Shown here: one piece after another, positions 47,184 to 59,895 of the stretch | Layout: every line of letters starts with the position of its first letter | Numbering within the stretch: position 1 is the first letter of the stretch | Source: Chlamydoabsidia padenii | Lineage: Eukaryota > Mucoromycota > Mucoromycetes > Mucorales > Cunninghamellaceae | DNA: 64,000 nucleotides | NCBI GenBank assembly: GCA_025330725.1 | Contig: JAIWND010000011.1 | Coordinates: 62,001-126,000, forward strand | Reading direction: 5' to 3' | The notes under the pieces: generated by a model | The model's database searches: none | What the model was told of the DNA's origin: nothing | What the model saw: the letters and a program-made list of their open reading frames with translations, nothing else | Translations under genes and position numbers: made by a program

Positions 47184-48823
47184 TTACATGATATCAATTT
47201 CTTCATCATCTTCGTCGTCATCATGGGTTGCTATACTACTATAAGCATCTATTGATGATGTTGATGTTGTCAAGGTAGTATCCAGTTGAGGTTGATGGAC
47301 AATGGTTTGATTGTCCACTACTCCAAAGTCCATTTGTTCTTCCCCATAAGTCACCATGACTTGTTGATCCAATTCAAGGTCATCATCTTCTTCATCCGAA
47401 GGTACCAATAACATTTCTTCCAACATTCGACGTTTATGTAAAGCCGAGCGACGTTTGGGGCGATTAGAGGCAATACCATTATGAGACACATCTTGTTGTT
47501 GTTGCTTTTTCCTTGTTCTTCTTCGTTTGGGTGTTGTTGTCATTTTATGAGATGAGGTATCTAAACTAGGTTTTCTTGTTGATGATTTGGATTTCTTTGT
47601 CAATGCCGCCATCGAGATAGGACCTTCTTTTGTCGTATTTCTTCTTCGTTTTCGTTTAGCATCACCACCAGAGCCAAGTATATCTTCATCATCATCATCA
47701 TCGTCAACCACTGTTTCCTTTCTTGTCGATTTGGATTCCTTGACTAGATATTTGGACAGTTTCACCTTGGGACCACCTTGTTGTTCATTAATACAATCAT
47801 CCACATAAAGCATCACCCGGACTAATTGTTCACGCACCAAGCAAGAGAGATCGATTTCCACTTCACCTTCTTGATCATCAGAGGAAGAGGACACAATAGA
47901 GAGAATACCAGGCAATTTGTCAGGTTGTAAATGTTCGGTAATCTTACTTAACAGAGTTTCTTCTACTTGTCGCTTGGGTAGATACATCCAAGTCGTGGTC
48001 ATTACTGAGACAGGACCATCTTCTTCATCAGAGTTTTCAGAATCATCATCATCAGAGTCATCATCAGAGTCATCATCAGTTGACGAGTCGTCTTTAGCAT
48101 AATCAATAGCAGCAGGTGTAGGAGAGGCGGTGGGGTCCATGTCACCAGGTACAATTTCCTCCAAGAATTCTTGTTGTTGTTGTTGATGATGATCTTCACT
48201 TGGTGATGGGATAGGTGTAGCAACAGGTGAAGGATCTAAAATGAAATAATTATTAGTTTTGTGTTATATTGTTAATGAAAAGAGAGAGAGAGAGAGAGGG
48301 AGAACTTACCAAAAGTCATTTCATCGTAAAGTAAGGAAGAGGAGGCTTCATCCAGTTGATCAAAGTTCATTTCTTGACCAAAGAGACCATCCAATTGTAA
48401 CGTCTGTGCCAGTAACTGAGAATCAAATCCTTCGAGCGGGGTCAAGTTTTTAAGAGTGTGGTCGGTCTCATTTTCATCCATCCAAGGCAGCCAGTTCATA
48501 GATTCCCTATTCAAAAAAAAAAAAAAAAAAAAAAAAGCGTGTGTTTAGTTGTAGTTCTACACTAGTTGATCGTAGGTAGTTTTACCTTAACATTAGGTCG
48601 TGTACTTCACCAGTCAAGTCTTCCATAGGCCAGCCCTGAGTAGAAGGTAAGAGATTATCCATGACAGTCGAGTTGTTATCCAGAGAAGTCGAGCCCGCGT
48701 TAAACGAGGCTAAAAAGGAATCGTTACTGCTTTCGGTGATATGTGGTGCTACTGTTATACTAAATAAAGAAGCGTTAGTTTTCACGAGGTTGATTGATCT
48801 AAAAGTTATATTTACCCGCCCAT
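47184..48823 (-). CDS. Acidic nuclear protein with a NET (BET extra-terminal-like) domain
   Basis: The first coding exon is only 8 nt (48823-48816, ATGGGCGG), then exons of about 166 and 200 nt, then a long last exon. The N-terminus is Ser/Asn/Leu-rich with an acidic, activation-domain look. A Glu/Asp/Ser run (DDDSDDDSDDDDSEN) follows. At about residues 215-280 is LSKITEHLQPDKLPGIL, then GEVEIDLSCL, then LVRVMLYVDDCIN, matching the NET domain of BET proteins (..LP.EKL..II.I......EIEIDI..L...TLR.L..YV..C). The C-terminal part carries several basic clusters (KRKRRR, PKRRRTRKK) resembling nuclear signals, and an acidic end. No bromodomain is present. Predicted role: transcription or chromatin adaptor; the exact function is unknown. 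Confidence 0.7.
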
Positions 48824-49329
48824 TGTACCAAAGGGTTCAAAGAGTAAAAGAGAGTATGGTTAAGGATCTTGAAGATCAGTGTCGTTTGAATAAAAGGGCT
48901 TTGTGATAATGTAAGACGTCTTGTAATCAAGAGATATAAATCAATTACAGAAGAGTCAAGGTGGATAAAGTAAAAGAAGGGGAGGGACAAGTGGTAAAAA
49001 GAGCTAAAGAAAAGAATGAAGAGAAAAAAAAGCGAGGGAAGGATTTTTTTTTATAATTGACTGTCAAAAAAAAAAAAAAAAAAGGACGCAAAATTTTCAT
49101 TCCCCGCAAGTGCGCGGGATGCCACCTGATGTCCATTGGTCGATAGGTTCAAACGCCTATTACATGACAATGCCCAAAAAAACAAACAAGACATACATTA
49201 ACATACACATAAAAAGACAATTGCCCATAAAAAAACTAGTTGTATTGTTTATTCGTGGTTAAAAGGAAGGAATGCATAAACAGTAGATAGATAAAAAAAA
49301 GTACTATAGAGGGGAAAGGGTTAAACAAT
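48824..49329. other. Intergenic, NET-protein promoter and RPL11 3' flank
   Basis: Contains an A run (49064-49083), a CCCCGC...GCGGG inverted pair (49101-49120) and TTCAAACGCC (49148-49157). No gene seen. Confidence 0.45.
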
Positions 49330-50370
49330 TTATTTGTTCAAGACGATACCATCGAACTACAAGATTAAATAAAGGAGAGAGATTAGTAACAATAGACCCA
49401 TCTTTTTTTTTTCTAGTATGCACTTACGCGAGACTTGAACCATTCAATAGATTCAGACTTCTTGATCTTGTGGTTGACACCAACGGAAGCTTGAGCCCGC
49501 TTACGACGAGCAACACGGAAACCAGGGCGACCCATGACGACATAGTAATCCATACCGTAAATACCAATGGAAGGATCGTACTTGATACCCAAATCGATAT
49601 GTTCATCAATACCAAAGCCAAAGTTACCAGTGGCAGAGAAGTTACGATCACGCAATTCGTATTCCTTGACCTTGAGACCACGTTCCAAGATTTCTTCAGC
49701 CTTGGGACCACGGACAGTGACATGGACAGAGATCTTTTCGTTACGACGGATACCAAAAGTACGGACAGTGTAACGGGCCTTGGAGTACACGGGGGTTTGA
49801 CCAGTCAATTGTTCGAGCACCTTGGCAGCACGGGTGAGACGATCACCAGATTCACCAACAGAGATGTTGAGAACGAGCTTTTCAATGTGAAGAGCCTTCA
49901 TGGGGTTGGCAGCAGCGGGCTTCTGTTCGGCACTCTAAAGAGAGAGAGAGAAGAAAGAGAGTGGTCAGTATGGAAAGGAACACACTGCCCCCCCCCCTGA
50001 GTAGTAAAAGATCATGACACAATGAAAGGTTGGACTGTAGACTGTTTGAGTTGTGTATGATATACATGATTGGTGTACGTTGTTCATATTGGTATGACAT
50101 ATTTTATATGCTGGTATTCGAAAAACCGTTTCGTGGTGCTGTTACAAAAGTTGCTAAAGACAATATCAATAATGAGGATGTCCTTTTGTTGTTGTAAATG
50201 GCGTGTGTGTCGTCAAAAGTGTCTATCAATGGAGTGCGTCGCTTTTCCCACCTTGCCGATTACCATCCATCCATCCATCCATCCATCCATCCATCTTTTC
50301 AATCTATCACTGTTGTCATGACCCTACTATCCCTGTTATCTATACGTTTTGTGATCGACTGACTTACCAT
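49330..50370 (-). CDS. RPL11: 60S ribosomal protein L11 (uL5)
   Basis: Large-subunit protein that contacts 5S rRNA. Three coding exons: 50370-50368 (the ATG alone), 49934-49428, and 49356-49330. Together they give 178 residues. Visible motifs are [124 protein letters not shown]. The initiator codon is separated from codon 2 by an intron of about 430 bp, by far the longest in this window, which is common in ribosomal-protein genes. The TTAAATCCCGCC motif (50461-50472) is about 90 bp upstream. Confidence 0.96.
50263..50294. repeat. (ATCC)n microsatellite in RPL11 intron 1
   Basis: About eight tandem CATC/ATCC units in the long first intron. Confidence 0.9.
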
Positions 50371-50599
50371 GGTTGTTGAATTAGTAGAGAAAGAGAAGGT
50401 CTACGAAAATAAAAAAAATCCAGTGTGGTTAATGAAGATTCCCATGTGGCTGGCGATTTTTTAAATCCCGCCTCCTGTAAGAAAAGTCCAAGCATAAGGT
50501 CGCCGATTGGCGTCCATTTGGGCTCTACCTAGCGTTTTTTAGTGATTAAGCTATGACGAGCGTCTTTGATGATGAGACATCCTAGGCTTACGGAAAGTA
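50371..50599 (-). promoter_or_regulatory. RPL11: RPL11 promoter region
   Basis: Contains a strong GGCGGGATTTAA motif (minus-strand sense) at 50461-50472. The rest is unremarkable before repeat cluster B begins. Confidence 0.5.
50461..50472 (+). promoter_or_regulatory. Recurrent promoter motif copy, RPL11
   Basis: TTAAATCCCGCC, about 90 bp upstream of the RPL11 ATG. Confidence 0.45.
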
Positions 50600-51640
50600 C
50601 GCATGGAATTTTGGGAGAGCACTACTCGCTCAATTGTCACCCAATGCCAATGATTAAAGTCACGATATGGAGACCATAATGTATTTCCAACATAACTTGT
50701 CGCAAAACGCAAGCAACAAGACCCTCGTGTCAGTCAGTCCAAGCTTGCATTGACTTTTACCTATCATATGTAAGAGAGAGAGAGAGAGAAATTGCAAGAG
50801 GGAACCAAACTTCATGTTCTAACCCCGCCTTGATTCCCTAGTCAGATTTGGGAAGAGCACTACTCAACAGATGCACGAACCTTTCCCTTCCCCCAAAAAT
50901 CACGTAAACTGAACGCCCGACAGGCTTTGAATTACGGGGTTACTTTGGAATTGTTAGCAGAGCTCTATTGCCTTAATGGACAAGTGATGCTAATGACAAA
51001 AATGACCATGAGTATTCCTTGGGCTATTCCCAACAAACTTTACATAATGATTATTGTACCAAGTACCTTGTATGGAGCAGTATAGCCTCAAGATCGTTTT
51101 ACCCTGACTTTTCTATATATAAAAAAGTTGCAGATTGAAACTGGACACACAAGACAAATCATATTTCAAATCCCGCTTACTCTCGCCTTGAATCTTAAGA
51201 GAGCTCTACTGCCTTAATGGACAAGTGATGCTCATGACAAAAGTGACCATGTGCATTCCTTATCCTATTTCCAACAAACTTTACGTAATGGTTAATGTAC
51301 CTAGTACCTTTTATGGAGTAATATGGCCTCAGGGTCGTTTTGACCTGACTTTTGTTTTGAGAAAAGGTCAGGCAAGTTAACGGTAATCATTTCCAAGCCT
51401 GGATGGTTTTCAAATGACGTGATTTCTGGGGGAAGGCTCATAACAGATGCTATTGATTAAAATGGCGATATAGATACTGTGGCCCATTTCCAGTATACTT
51501 TACCGCACAAGCCAAGTACCAAGACCCCTTGTGTTAGGATGTTTAGGCTTGCAATGACTTTTACCTTTTCTTTGCGACGAAAGAAAGCTTCATTTCAAAT
51601 GCCGAACACCAAAATCCAGTGCGCCTAGCAATTCCCGATG
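50600..51640. repeat. Dispersed repeat family, cluster B (four units)
   Basis: Units begin near 50612, 50960, 51195 and 51435. The first and last resemble cluster A most closely (AGCACTACTCGCTCAA, GCCAATGATTAAAGT, TATTTCCAACATAA, TTGCATTGACTTTTACCT). The two middle units form a diverged subfamily (AGCTCTA.TGCCTTAATGGACA, AGTGATGCTxATGACAAAA, CCAACAAACTTTAC, CCTGACTTTT) with the same block order. Three of the four units are preceded or followed by a CCCGC-type motif (50821 onward, 51175-51186, 51594-51604). The cluster ends with GCCGAACACCAAAAT and GTGCGCCTAGCAATTCCC, matching the end of cluster A. Confidence 0.8.
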
Positions 51641-52086
51641 TGGGGGCATGATCATGGAGCGGAGGCGTTGTCAGTCGAGATTTCATTACTCGTTGTAGAG
51701 CCCAAATTTATATAGAAGAGAGTTTTGTTGTACTGTAACTGCACTACTGTTATATTTTAAGTATTAGTTTAAATCAATAGCTATGATATAGTCTAGGTTT
51801 CATATCCCCTGCTTCCTTTGGCCAACTAGTCGGCGGCGCAAATTTGTCGATACGTTTACGTTTAGGTGTAGAGTTACAAGACAACTTTTTAATGGGGTCA
51901 AGGGCCGCACAACATTTTTTTTTTTTAATTAAAAGACATTGAGTGTTTGAGATTTGTCGTATGGTTTTTTATAAGAGAAATACAAAAGAATCCATACATA
52001 CAAGCATACTACAGTTATAATAAAAAAGATTCCTTTATTTAAAAGAGGGAGGGAGATATATATACATTAATAAGAGAGGATGTTAT
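51641..52086. other. Intergenic, PKA 3' flank
   Basis: A+T-rich with a T run (51916-51926); no gene supported. Confidence 0.5.
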
Positions 52087-53786
<1,700 letters not shown>

Positions 53787-54591
53787 TACCAGTGATATTT
53801 AATTATATACGCTATAGAGAAAGTGAAAAAAAAGAAAGAAAGAAAAAGAGTGAGATGTATAGAAAGAACGTCAATGCAAAGATAAAAGAAAAACTTTTTT
53901 GTTTCACGGGTAATCTTTTTGAAATCCCGCCTAGTCTTTTTTCAACTAACCCCCAAGTCAACCTTTTTTTTTTTATAGCGTGTTTTAGTTGAATCTCCAT
54001 GGTTGGTCTTGCATGACAGAGTCACTATGTACATATATAAGAACAAGGGAATTGACACTTTCTTTCATTTTTGACTTTATCCATCTCATCTCTTTTCCAC
54101 ACCCGAACTTTTGGAACAATGACGCCTAGTCAATGATGCAAGGGTCGGCATTTGAAAAATCAGTGAAACCTACCGGCGTTTGAATTAGTTTGCATGAATT
54201 TCACTAAAATGGGCTAGTTTTTTTTTCTCATGGATCACACAACAATTCATCAACATCGATGTATATAGAATGTTGCCATGTTGTTAAATAAACCCTTAAA
54301 TGACCTTGATATGATCACACCTTAGGATCCGTGCATTTGTGAATAAGGGGTGATGATCCATTTAGTTCGATAGTGAATGGCGCTAAAAGGGAATGTGTCC
54401 GATTGGTATGGGAACTTTTTTCTTTTAATTCACATGTTCCTTTCGTTGGATTACATATGTGATTACTATACATGGTAGATATAAAATGGAAAAAAAAATG
54501 TATATTTTTTTATTGGGTAAAGGAGACAAAGTAGAAGGGTAATACTAAACTAGATGACATAAAACTATATATTAGGGGGGGGGCACCATGA
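53787..54591. promoter_or_regulatory. PKA upstream region
   Basis: Three motif copies: TTTTTGAAATCCCGCC (53916-53931, about 130 bp upstream of the ATG), CGGCATTTGAA (54146-54156) and CGGCGTTTGAA (54174-54184). No gene seen. Confidence 0.5.
53916..53931 (+). promoter_or_regulatory. Recurrent promoter motif copy, PKA
   Basis: TTTTTGAAATCCCGCC, about 130 bp upstream of the PKA ATG. Confidence 0.5.
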
Positions 54592-56767
54592 CTAGACCAT
54601 GACTTGTTTCCGTCGGTTTTTCAACAAGGTCGCATTGTTCATATTTAGATCGAATCCAGCATTCGTCATGCCATTCATTTGTTTTACTGGCGGAGAAGCT
54701 GCCGTGGTGATATGAGCCAATTTTTGTTGATGATGAGCAGCGGCTTGTGCATTATATTGTTGCTTCAAAAAGGCTGTATTAGTGTATTGTTGTGGATGAT
54801 GATCGTTCATGTGATGGGTGCTCTCCTCCTCCTCCTCCTCCACACCATTCGAGTCACCATAATGAGTATTTTCTTCCGCCATGCGTTGGACAGCCGCCGT
54901 GATATCAAAGATTTCCTTGAGTGTAGCCATACCGGGAGAAAACACATCCTTGCGTCGAATGGAAGACGTATCACTGGACAAATTAGATAAAGTAGTATCT
55001 GTTGACAAGTGTCGCTGATTGTTGTTGCCGAAAGAGTGGTTCGCTTCCGAGGATGCTGCTGCATTACGTATCGCCTGGATACGCATAGACGACGCATTAT
55101 CATCAAAGGACCCCCGAAGAGGAGGTGTAAAAGACAGAGGCTTGTTATCACCATCAGCAAGCCATGGATGTCGCAATACTTGACCCACAGTATATCGTTT
55201 TCTTGGATCCACACATAAAAGCCCCCGAATCAAATCTTTGGCTTCTTCAGAGATCGGATCCCACCATGGGCTGAGAAAAGCAAATTGACCCCGAGCCACC
55301 TTGCGAGTGAGGGCGCTGATCGATTCATCATAAAAAGGAGGGAAGCCACAGAGCATAGTATAGAGTACGCATCCCATCGCCCACATGTCTACACCTTTGG
55401 AGTATTTCTGGTCACATACAATTTCAGGCGCAGTATAACCCACCGTGCCACAGGGCGTGAGTGTGTCCTTGTCCCAGATGATTTTTGACAGACCAAAGTC
55501 AGCGAGTTTCACTTGACCGATACCACCACCACCAAGATCCTTGATAAATACCCCTTCGTCTTGTTTACTGGCGTCGTCGAATACATTGAATTTGCGTTGT
55601 TCAGAAGGAATAAAAGGAATAGGTTCAAACAAGATGTTTTCAGGTTTGATGTCCCTTAATAATACCAAAATAATTAATATATGTGCAATAATATTGATTC
55701 AAATGATTTAGTACCTATGGACCACACCACATTCTTCATGAAGGTGATAGACTGCCTGAGCCAATTGACCAATGATATGTCTTGATAAGTCTTCACTAAA
55801 GTAAGTGAGATCCACAATCCTATGAAAGAGTTCCCCACCTAATATACTTATTTAGTAAATATTATCTTTTTTTTTTTCAAAAGATAAAAAGTATTTCATT
55901 TTTACCTACCTTCGCACAGATCCAGTACCAAAAAGTAGTTTTGCCTTGATTCGGTGAATTGGATAAGTTGGACAATGTTTGGGTGATGTATGTTACGCAT
56001 GATTTGGACTTCCTTTAATATATTAGCCCGCTATGTATCAAAAGTGAGGTTGTCAGTTTTCTTTCCATCACTCTCTATATCTTTTTTTACCTCTGTGACC
56101 CTTGGTTTTTTCTTCATGTTTGGATGCAAGTGTTGTATATCGATCTAATAAGAATATGATTGATGAGTTTTTCATTTTCCAGTATAATTCCCAGTTTACC
56201 ATTGGTTCTTCATCTGTATACTTTTGAGCCACCTTGATTGCCACATTTCTACCTGTTCGTTTATCCCTGGCACGATAGACATCAGAGAAGGCACCACTAT
56301 AATAAAGATTGTGTTTAGATTACATTACATGTTATTTTTACTACTTACTCGCCCAGTTTCTTGATAATTTCATATCGATGTAAACTTGGATAGACAGGTA
56401 AGGTAGATTTCCGTCGCATATTACTTTCAATCCACTGTGTTGCTTTTTCCTGTCGTTGTTTTTCCTCTTCAGTAAGGAGAGGTATTTGTTGTTGTTGTTC
56501 TGGTGATATTTGTTGACTTTGTTGTTTCACAAGAGACTCATTAGGTCCCAAGGGAGAATTCATGGTTGAAGGTGGCAACTGTTTCGATGAGAGATGCTTC
56601 AACTTGAGATCCAAATAAGACTGTTTCAAAGGTGTGTCGGGCCATACTACCTTTTGTTCTTCTTGTTGGTCCAAAGGTCGCATGTCACTTGTATAATTAA
56701 ACACCTTCACTTTGGTTTGACGTTGTTGCTTTTTACTGATAAACTTTTGCTTTAATCGGGCCAACAT
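54592..56767 (-). CDS. RCK2/Srk1-type MAPK-activated protein kinase
   Basis: CAMK-group kinase acting downstream of the stress MAP kinase. About six exons; start at 56767 ([13 protein letters not shown]). The N-terminus is Gln-rich. The kinase domain begins [18 protein letters not shown], with [27 protein letters not shown], and then an insertion of roughly 45 residues before the metal-binding DFGLSK. That insertion contains [14 protein letters not shown], a feature specific to Rck1/Rck2/Srk1. It continues [50 protein letters not shown], and [13 protein letters not shown]. The long C-terminal tail is Ser/His/Gln-rich with a Glu run and ends [10 protein letters not shown] motif variant (CGGGGTTTCAAA, 56851-56862) is 84 bp upstream. 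Confidence 0.9.
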
Positions 56768-57471
56768 GATTAGCTGCAAGTTGAAAAAAAAAAAGAGAGA
56801 GAGAAGAAGAAGAAGGTTAATTTCTGCTTTTTGAGAGCGCGAGGTGAAATCGGGGTTTCAAATTTCAGGAACGTTCCCCTCACCGTTTCATTACCTGACA
56901 CAAACTTTTTTTTATTTTTATGATAACACATCAAGAAGAGAAAAAAAAAAAGAAGAACAAGACAAATATTTATTTCATTTTCTGTTTTCTTCATAAAGTT
57001 TAGAGCAAGTCAACTGAACATATCAACAGATGGATAAAATAGCGTCATCGCAAACTCCACATGTGATCACTTTTTGCCCTTGATGTTTAATACTTGTACC
57101 CTGCCCTGACCACCATTTATATGCACATCCTGCAACCCCACCACATATCGTCATCAAACAAGTCATCATCATGTATACTTTTTCTTTTTTCTATTTTATT
57201 TAAACATAATAGTGAGTGAGAGAAAATGGAATAAAAACTAGACTAAAAAGAGAAAAGCAATATATAAATGTTTATATATAAATGAGTAAAAAAAAAAGGG
57301 GGAGGGGGGATTAGATTATTATAAATGATGATGGTAGTTAATCTATTCCTATCCACAAAAAATAAAGTAACACTATATGTATATTATAAAACATCTAGAG
57401 ACCATGACAAGAAGGGGTAGAGAGGAAGGTTTGTTTATGTTGAATGTGTATTGGTTGGGTGTAATGACGAT
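56768..57471. other. Intergenic, RCK2-like promoter and PDB1 3' flank
   Basis: The GA-rich leader and motif copy are near 56797-56862. The remainder is A+T-rich with no gene. Confidence 0.5.
56851..56862 (-). promoter_or_regulatory. Recurrent promoter motif copy, RCK2-like gene
   Basis: CGGGGTTTCAAA (plus strand), 84 bp upstream of the ATG. Confidence 0.45.
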
Positions 57472-59167
57472 CTAGTACTTCTTATCGAGGATATCACGGG
57501 CAACCTTGACGATCACCTTATCATCAGGGAAGGCCAAAGCTTCGAGGTTAGCAGCATAAGGAGTAGGAACATCAGCACCAGTGACACGGCTCAAAGGAGC
57601 ATCAAGCTCATCCCACACGTCAGCTATATTATATATATATATATAAATAAAAGTCAGTCAGTCAGTCAGTCAGTCGATCTCTCTTTCTTTCTAAACTTAC
57701 ATTCCATGATTTGAGCAGCAATTTCAGATCCAACACCGAAAGAAGCCCAGCCACCTTCGACAGTCATGATACGATGAGTCTTCTTGACAGACTTGAAGAT
57801 AGTTTCGGTATCCATAGGCTTGATAGTACGCAAGTTGATGACTTCAGCAGAGATACCGGTCTTGGCCAATTCATCAGCGGCCTTGACAGCGAAACCCACG
57901 GATCGAGAATGGGCGACAATGGTGATATCCTTACCTTCACGTTCAATCTTGGCTTTACCAATAGGCAACACAAAGTCCGAGGACAAGGCTTCTTGAGACA
58001 TGGGGTAAGACACACCATATTCCAATTCGTTTTCGAGTACGACCACGGGGTTAGGATCACGGATAGCCGCCTTCAATAAACCTTTAGCATCTTCAGAGTT
58101 CCAGGGGGAGACTACTTTGAGACCGGGTACGGAACCATACCAGGCAGCAAAACATTGAGAGTGTTGAGCAGCTACACCGGCAGCAGCACCGTTAGGACCA
58201 CGGAAGACGATGGGGCAAGTCACTTTACCACCTGACATGTAAAAGGTCTTGGCAGCAGAGTTGACAATTTGATCAATAGCCTATATAGTAAAAAAAAAAA
58301 AAAAGTATGAATGAGTTTATCCTTCCCTTTTGTCTGATAGTGGACTTACTTGCATAGCAAAGTTGAAGGTCATGAATTCACACACAGGCTTGAGACCATT
58401 AAAGGCAGAACCAACAGCAATACCAGCAAGACCCATTTCGGTGATAGGAGTATCGATCACACGCTTGGCACCAAACTTGTCCAATAAACCTTTGGTGACC
58501 TAATTGTTGTTGTGGAGTTGTCGTTCAAAAGACAAGATAATAAAGTGTGAGAGATGGAAAAAAAATAAAAAAAAAATCCTTCCCAATCTCCGATTCCGGG
58601 CGCGCCACACAAACCTATATCACCCGAATTCACCCCAACCTTTCTTCATATTTTCCCGTGTATTCCCAAACACACACAGCAAATTTGTATTTTTTTTTTT
58701 CTTACCTTGTAGGCACCATTGTATTGAGCAACTTCTTCACCCAAAATGTAAATCTTTTCGTCAGCAGTCATTTCTTCTTCAAGAGCTTGGTTCAAAGCAT
58801 CACGCACAGTCATCTATAAAAGAAAGAAAAAAAAAAAAAAAAAAGGTCAGTATCGTCTTCCTATCCAGTTATAATATAGCCTTATCCGCCCCCCAAGGAA
58901 TGACACTATTGATAAACTCTTTTTTTTTTTTCATTTGTAATGGTTTGGTTGGTGGTTGAGAAGATCATCAAAAGTAGTTGTTGGATTATATCAAGTTGTG
59001 TCATTCCAAAGAGTTGACTGCATCAATCTACTTACTTCAGTGGCACCATTAGAGTTGAAGCGCTTTTGAGCATAAGCAGAGAAAGCAGGTTTAACAGTTC
59101 GAGTGGCAGCACGAGTGGCAGTGGTTGCGACAGGAGCAATACGGTTCAAGGTAGAAAGGAAGGTCAT
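57472..59167 (-). CDS. PDB1: Pyruvate dehydrogenase E1 component subunit beta, mitochondrial
   Basis: Beta subunit of the thiamine-diphosphate-dependent E1 of the pyruvate dehydrogenase complex in the mitochondrial matrix. About five exons; the first (59167-59036) encodes an Arg/Ala/Thr-rich transit peptide ([20 protein letters not shown]). The mature part has [134 protein letters not shown], and ends [10 protein letters not shown]. Catalytic and interface residues appear conserved. Introns carry long A/T runs and a (GTCA)n repeat. Confidence 0.95.
57652..57675. repeat. (GTCA)n microsatellite in a PDB1 intron
   Basis: Six tandem tetranucleotides immediately after an AT run (57626-57646). Confidence 0.9.
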
Positions 59168-59634
59168 GCTGGTAAAAAAAAAAAAAAAAAAAAAGTTTTT
59201 TTTAAGAGAGAGAGAGGGTAAAGAAAGAGGAAAAAGGGGGGCTCCCCCAATAAAATAGAATCCCAACCCAATGTCACAAAAAAAAATTTTCAAACTCACG
59301 CCCTAACCATAAAACCCCCCCCCTCACTCTCCTTTTCTTCTCTTATCATTCAATACCAACCTTACTTGAACTTTTTTTCCAAATAAACTAGTTCATACAG
59401 TGGTCTTCTCTTGGTTGTAGTTTGGTATTCCTTCTCTTACTAGGGTGTACTTGTCCTTTGTGGATCAGTTTCACCCAATGTTTTCAAATTCCGATAATAT
59501 TGAAAGACCGCACAAACCCTTAAAAGAAAAATATAGGGCAAACCGTATTTTCAAATACACACATTTTATAAAAAGACAATGATACATCAAAACAAAAGGT
59601 TTATTTATTAGTTTTTAAAACATTGTTAACTAGT
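59168..59634. promoter_or_regulatory. PDB1 promoter and SEC1 3' flank
   Basis: Purine-rich leader near the start, C/A runs, and a motif variant TTCAAATTCCG (59483-59493) about 315 bp upstream of PDB1. Confidence 0.45.
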
Positions 59635-59858
59635 CTACCACTTTTTCAAAAGTTTTCCCCGAGAAGAGGATGAAGGAATAGGGGTGGACGAGTTGGAAGA
59701 AGTGGAGGAGGAGGAGGTGCGGGGAGGTGCCGAGGCACTTAGGCTATTGGGAGTATATCTGGGGACTACTGATTTGGCAGGGGGAATGGGTTTATCTAAA
59801 TTACCTAGAGCTTGTACGAACTTTTCAGGGGCAATGATATGTGTAGAGCCTACAGATA

Positions 59859-59895
<37 letters not shown>

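Noticed and set aside
49470..50000. Plus-strand 176-codon frame over RPL11
   Set aside because: Antisense shadow of a highly codon-biased ribosomal-protein gene.
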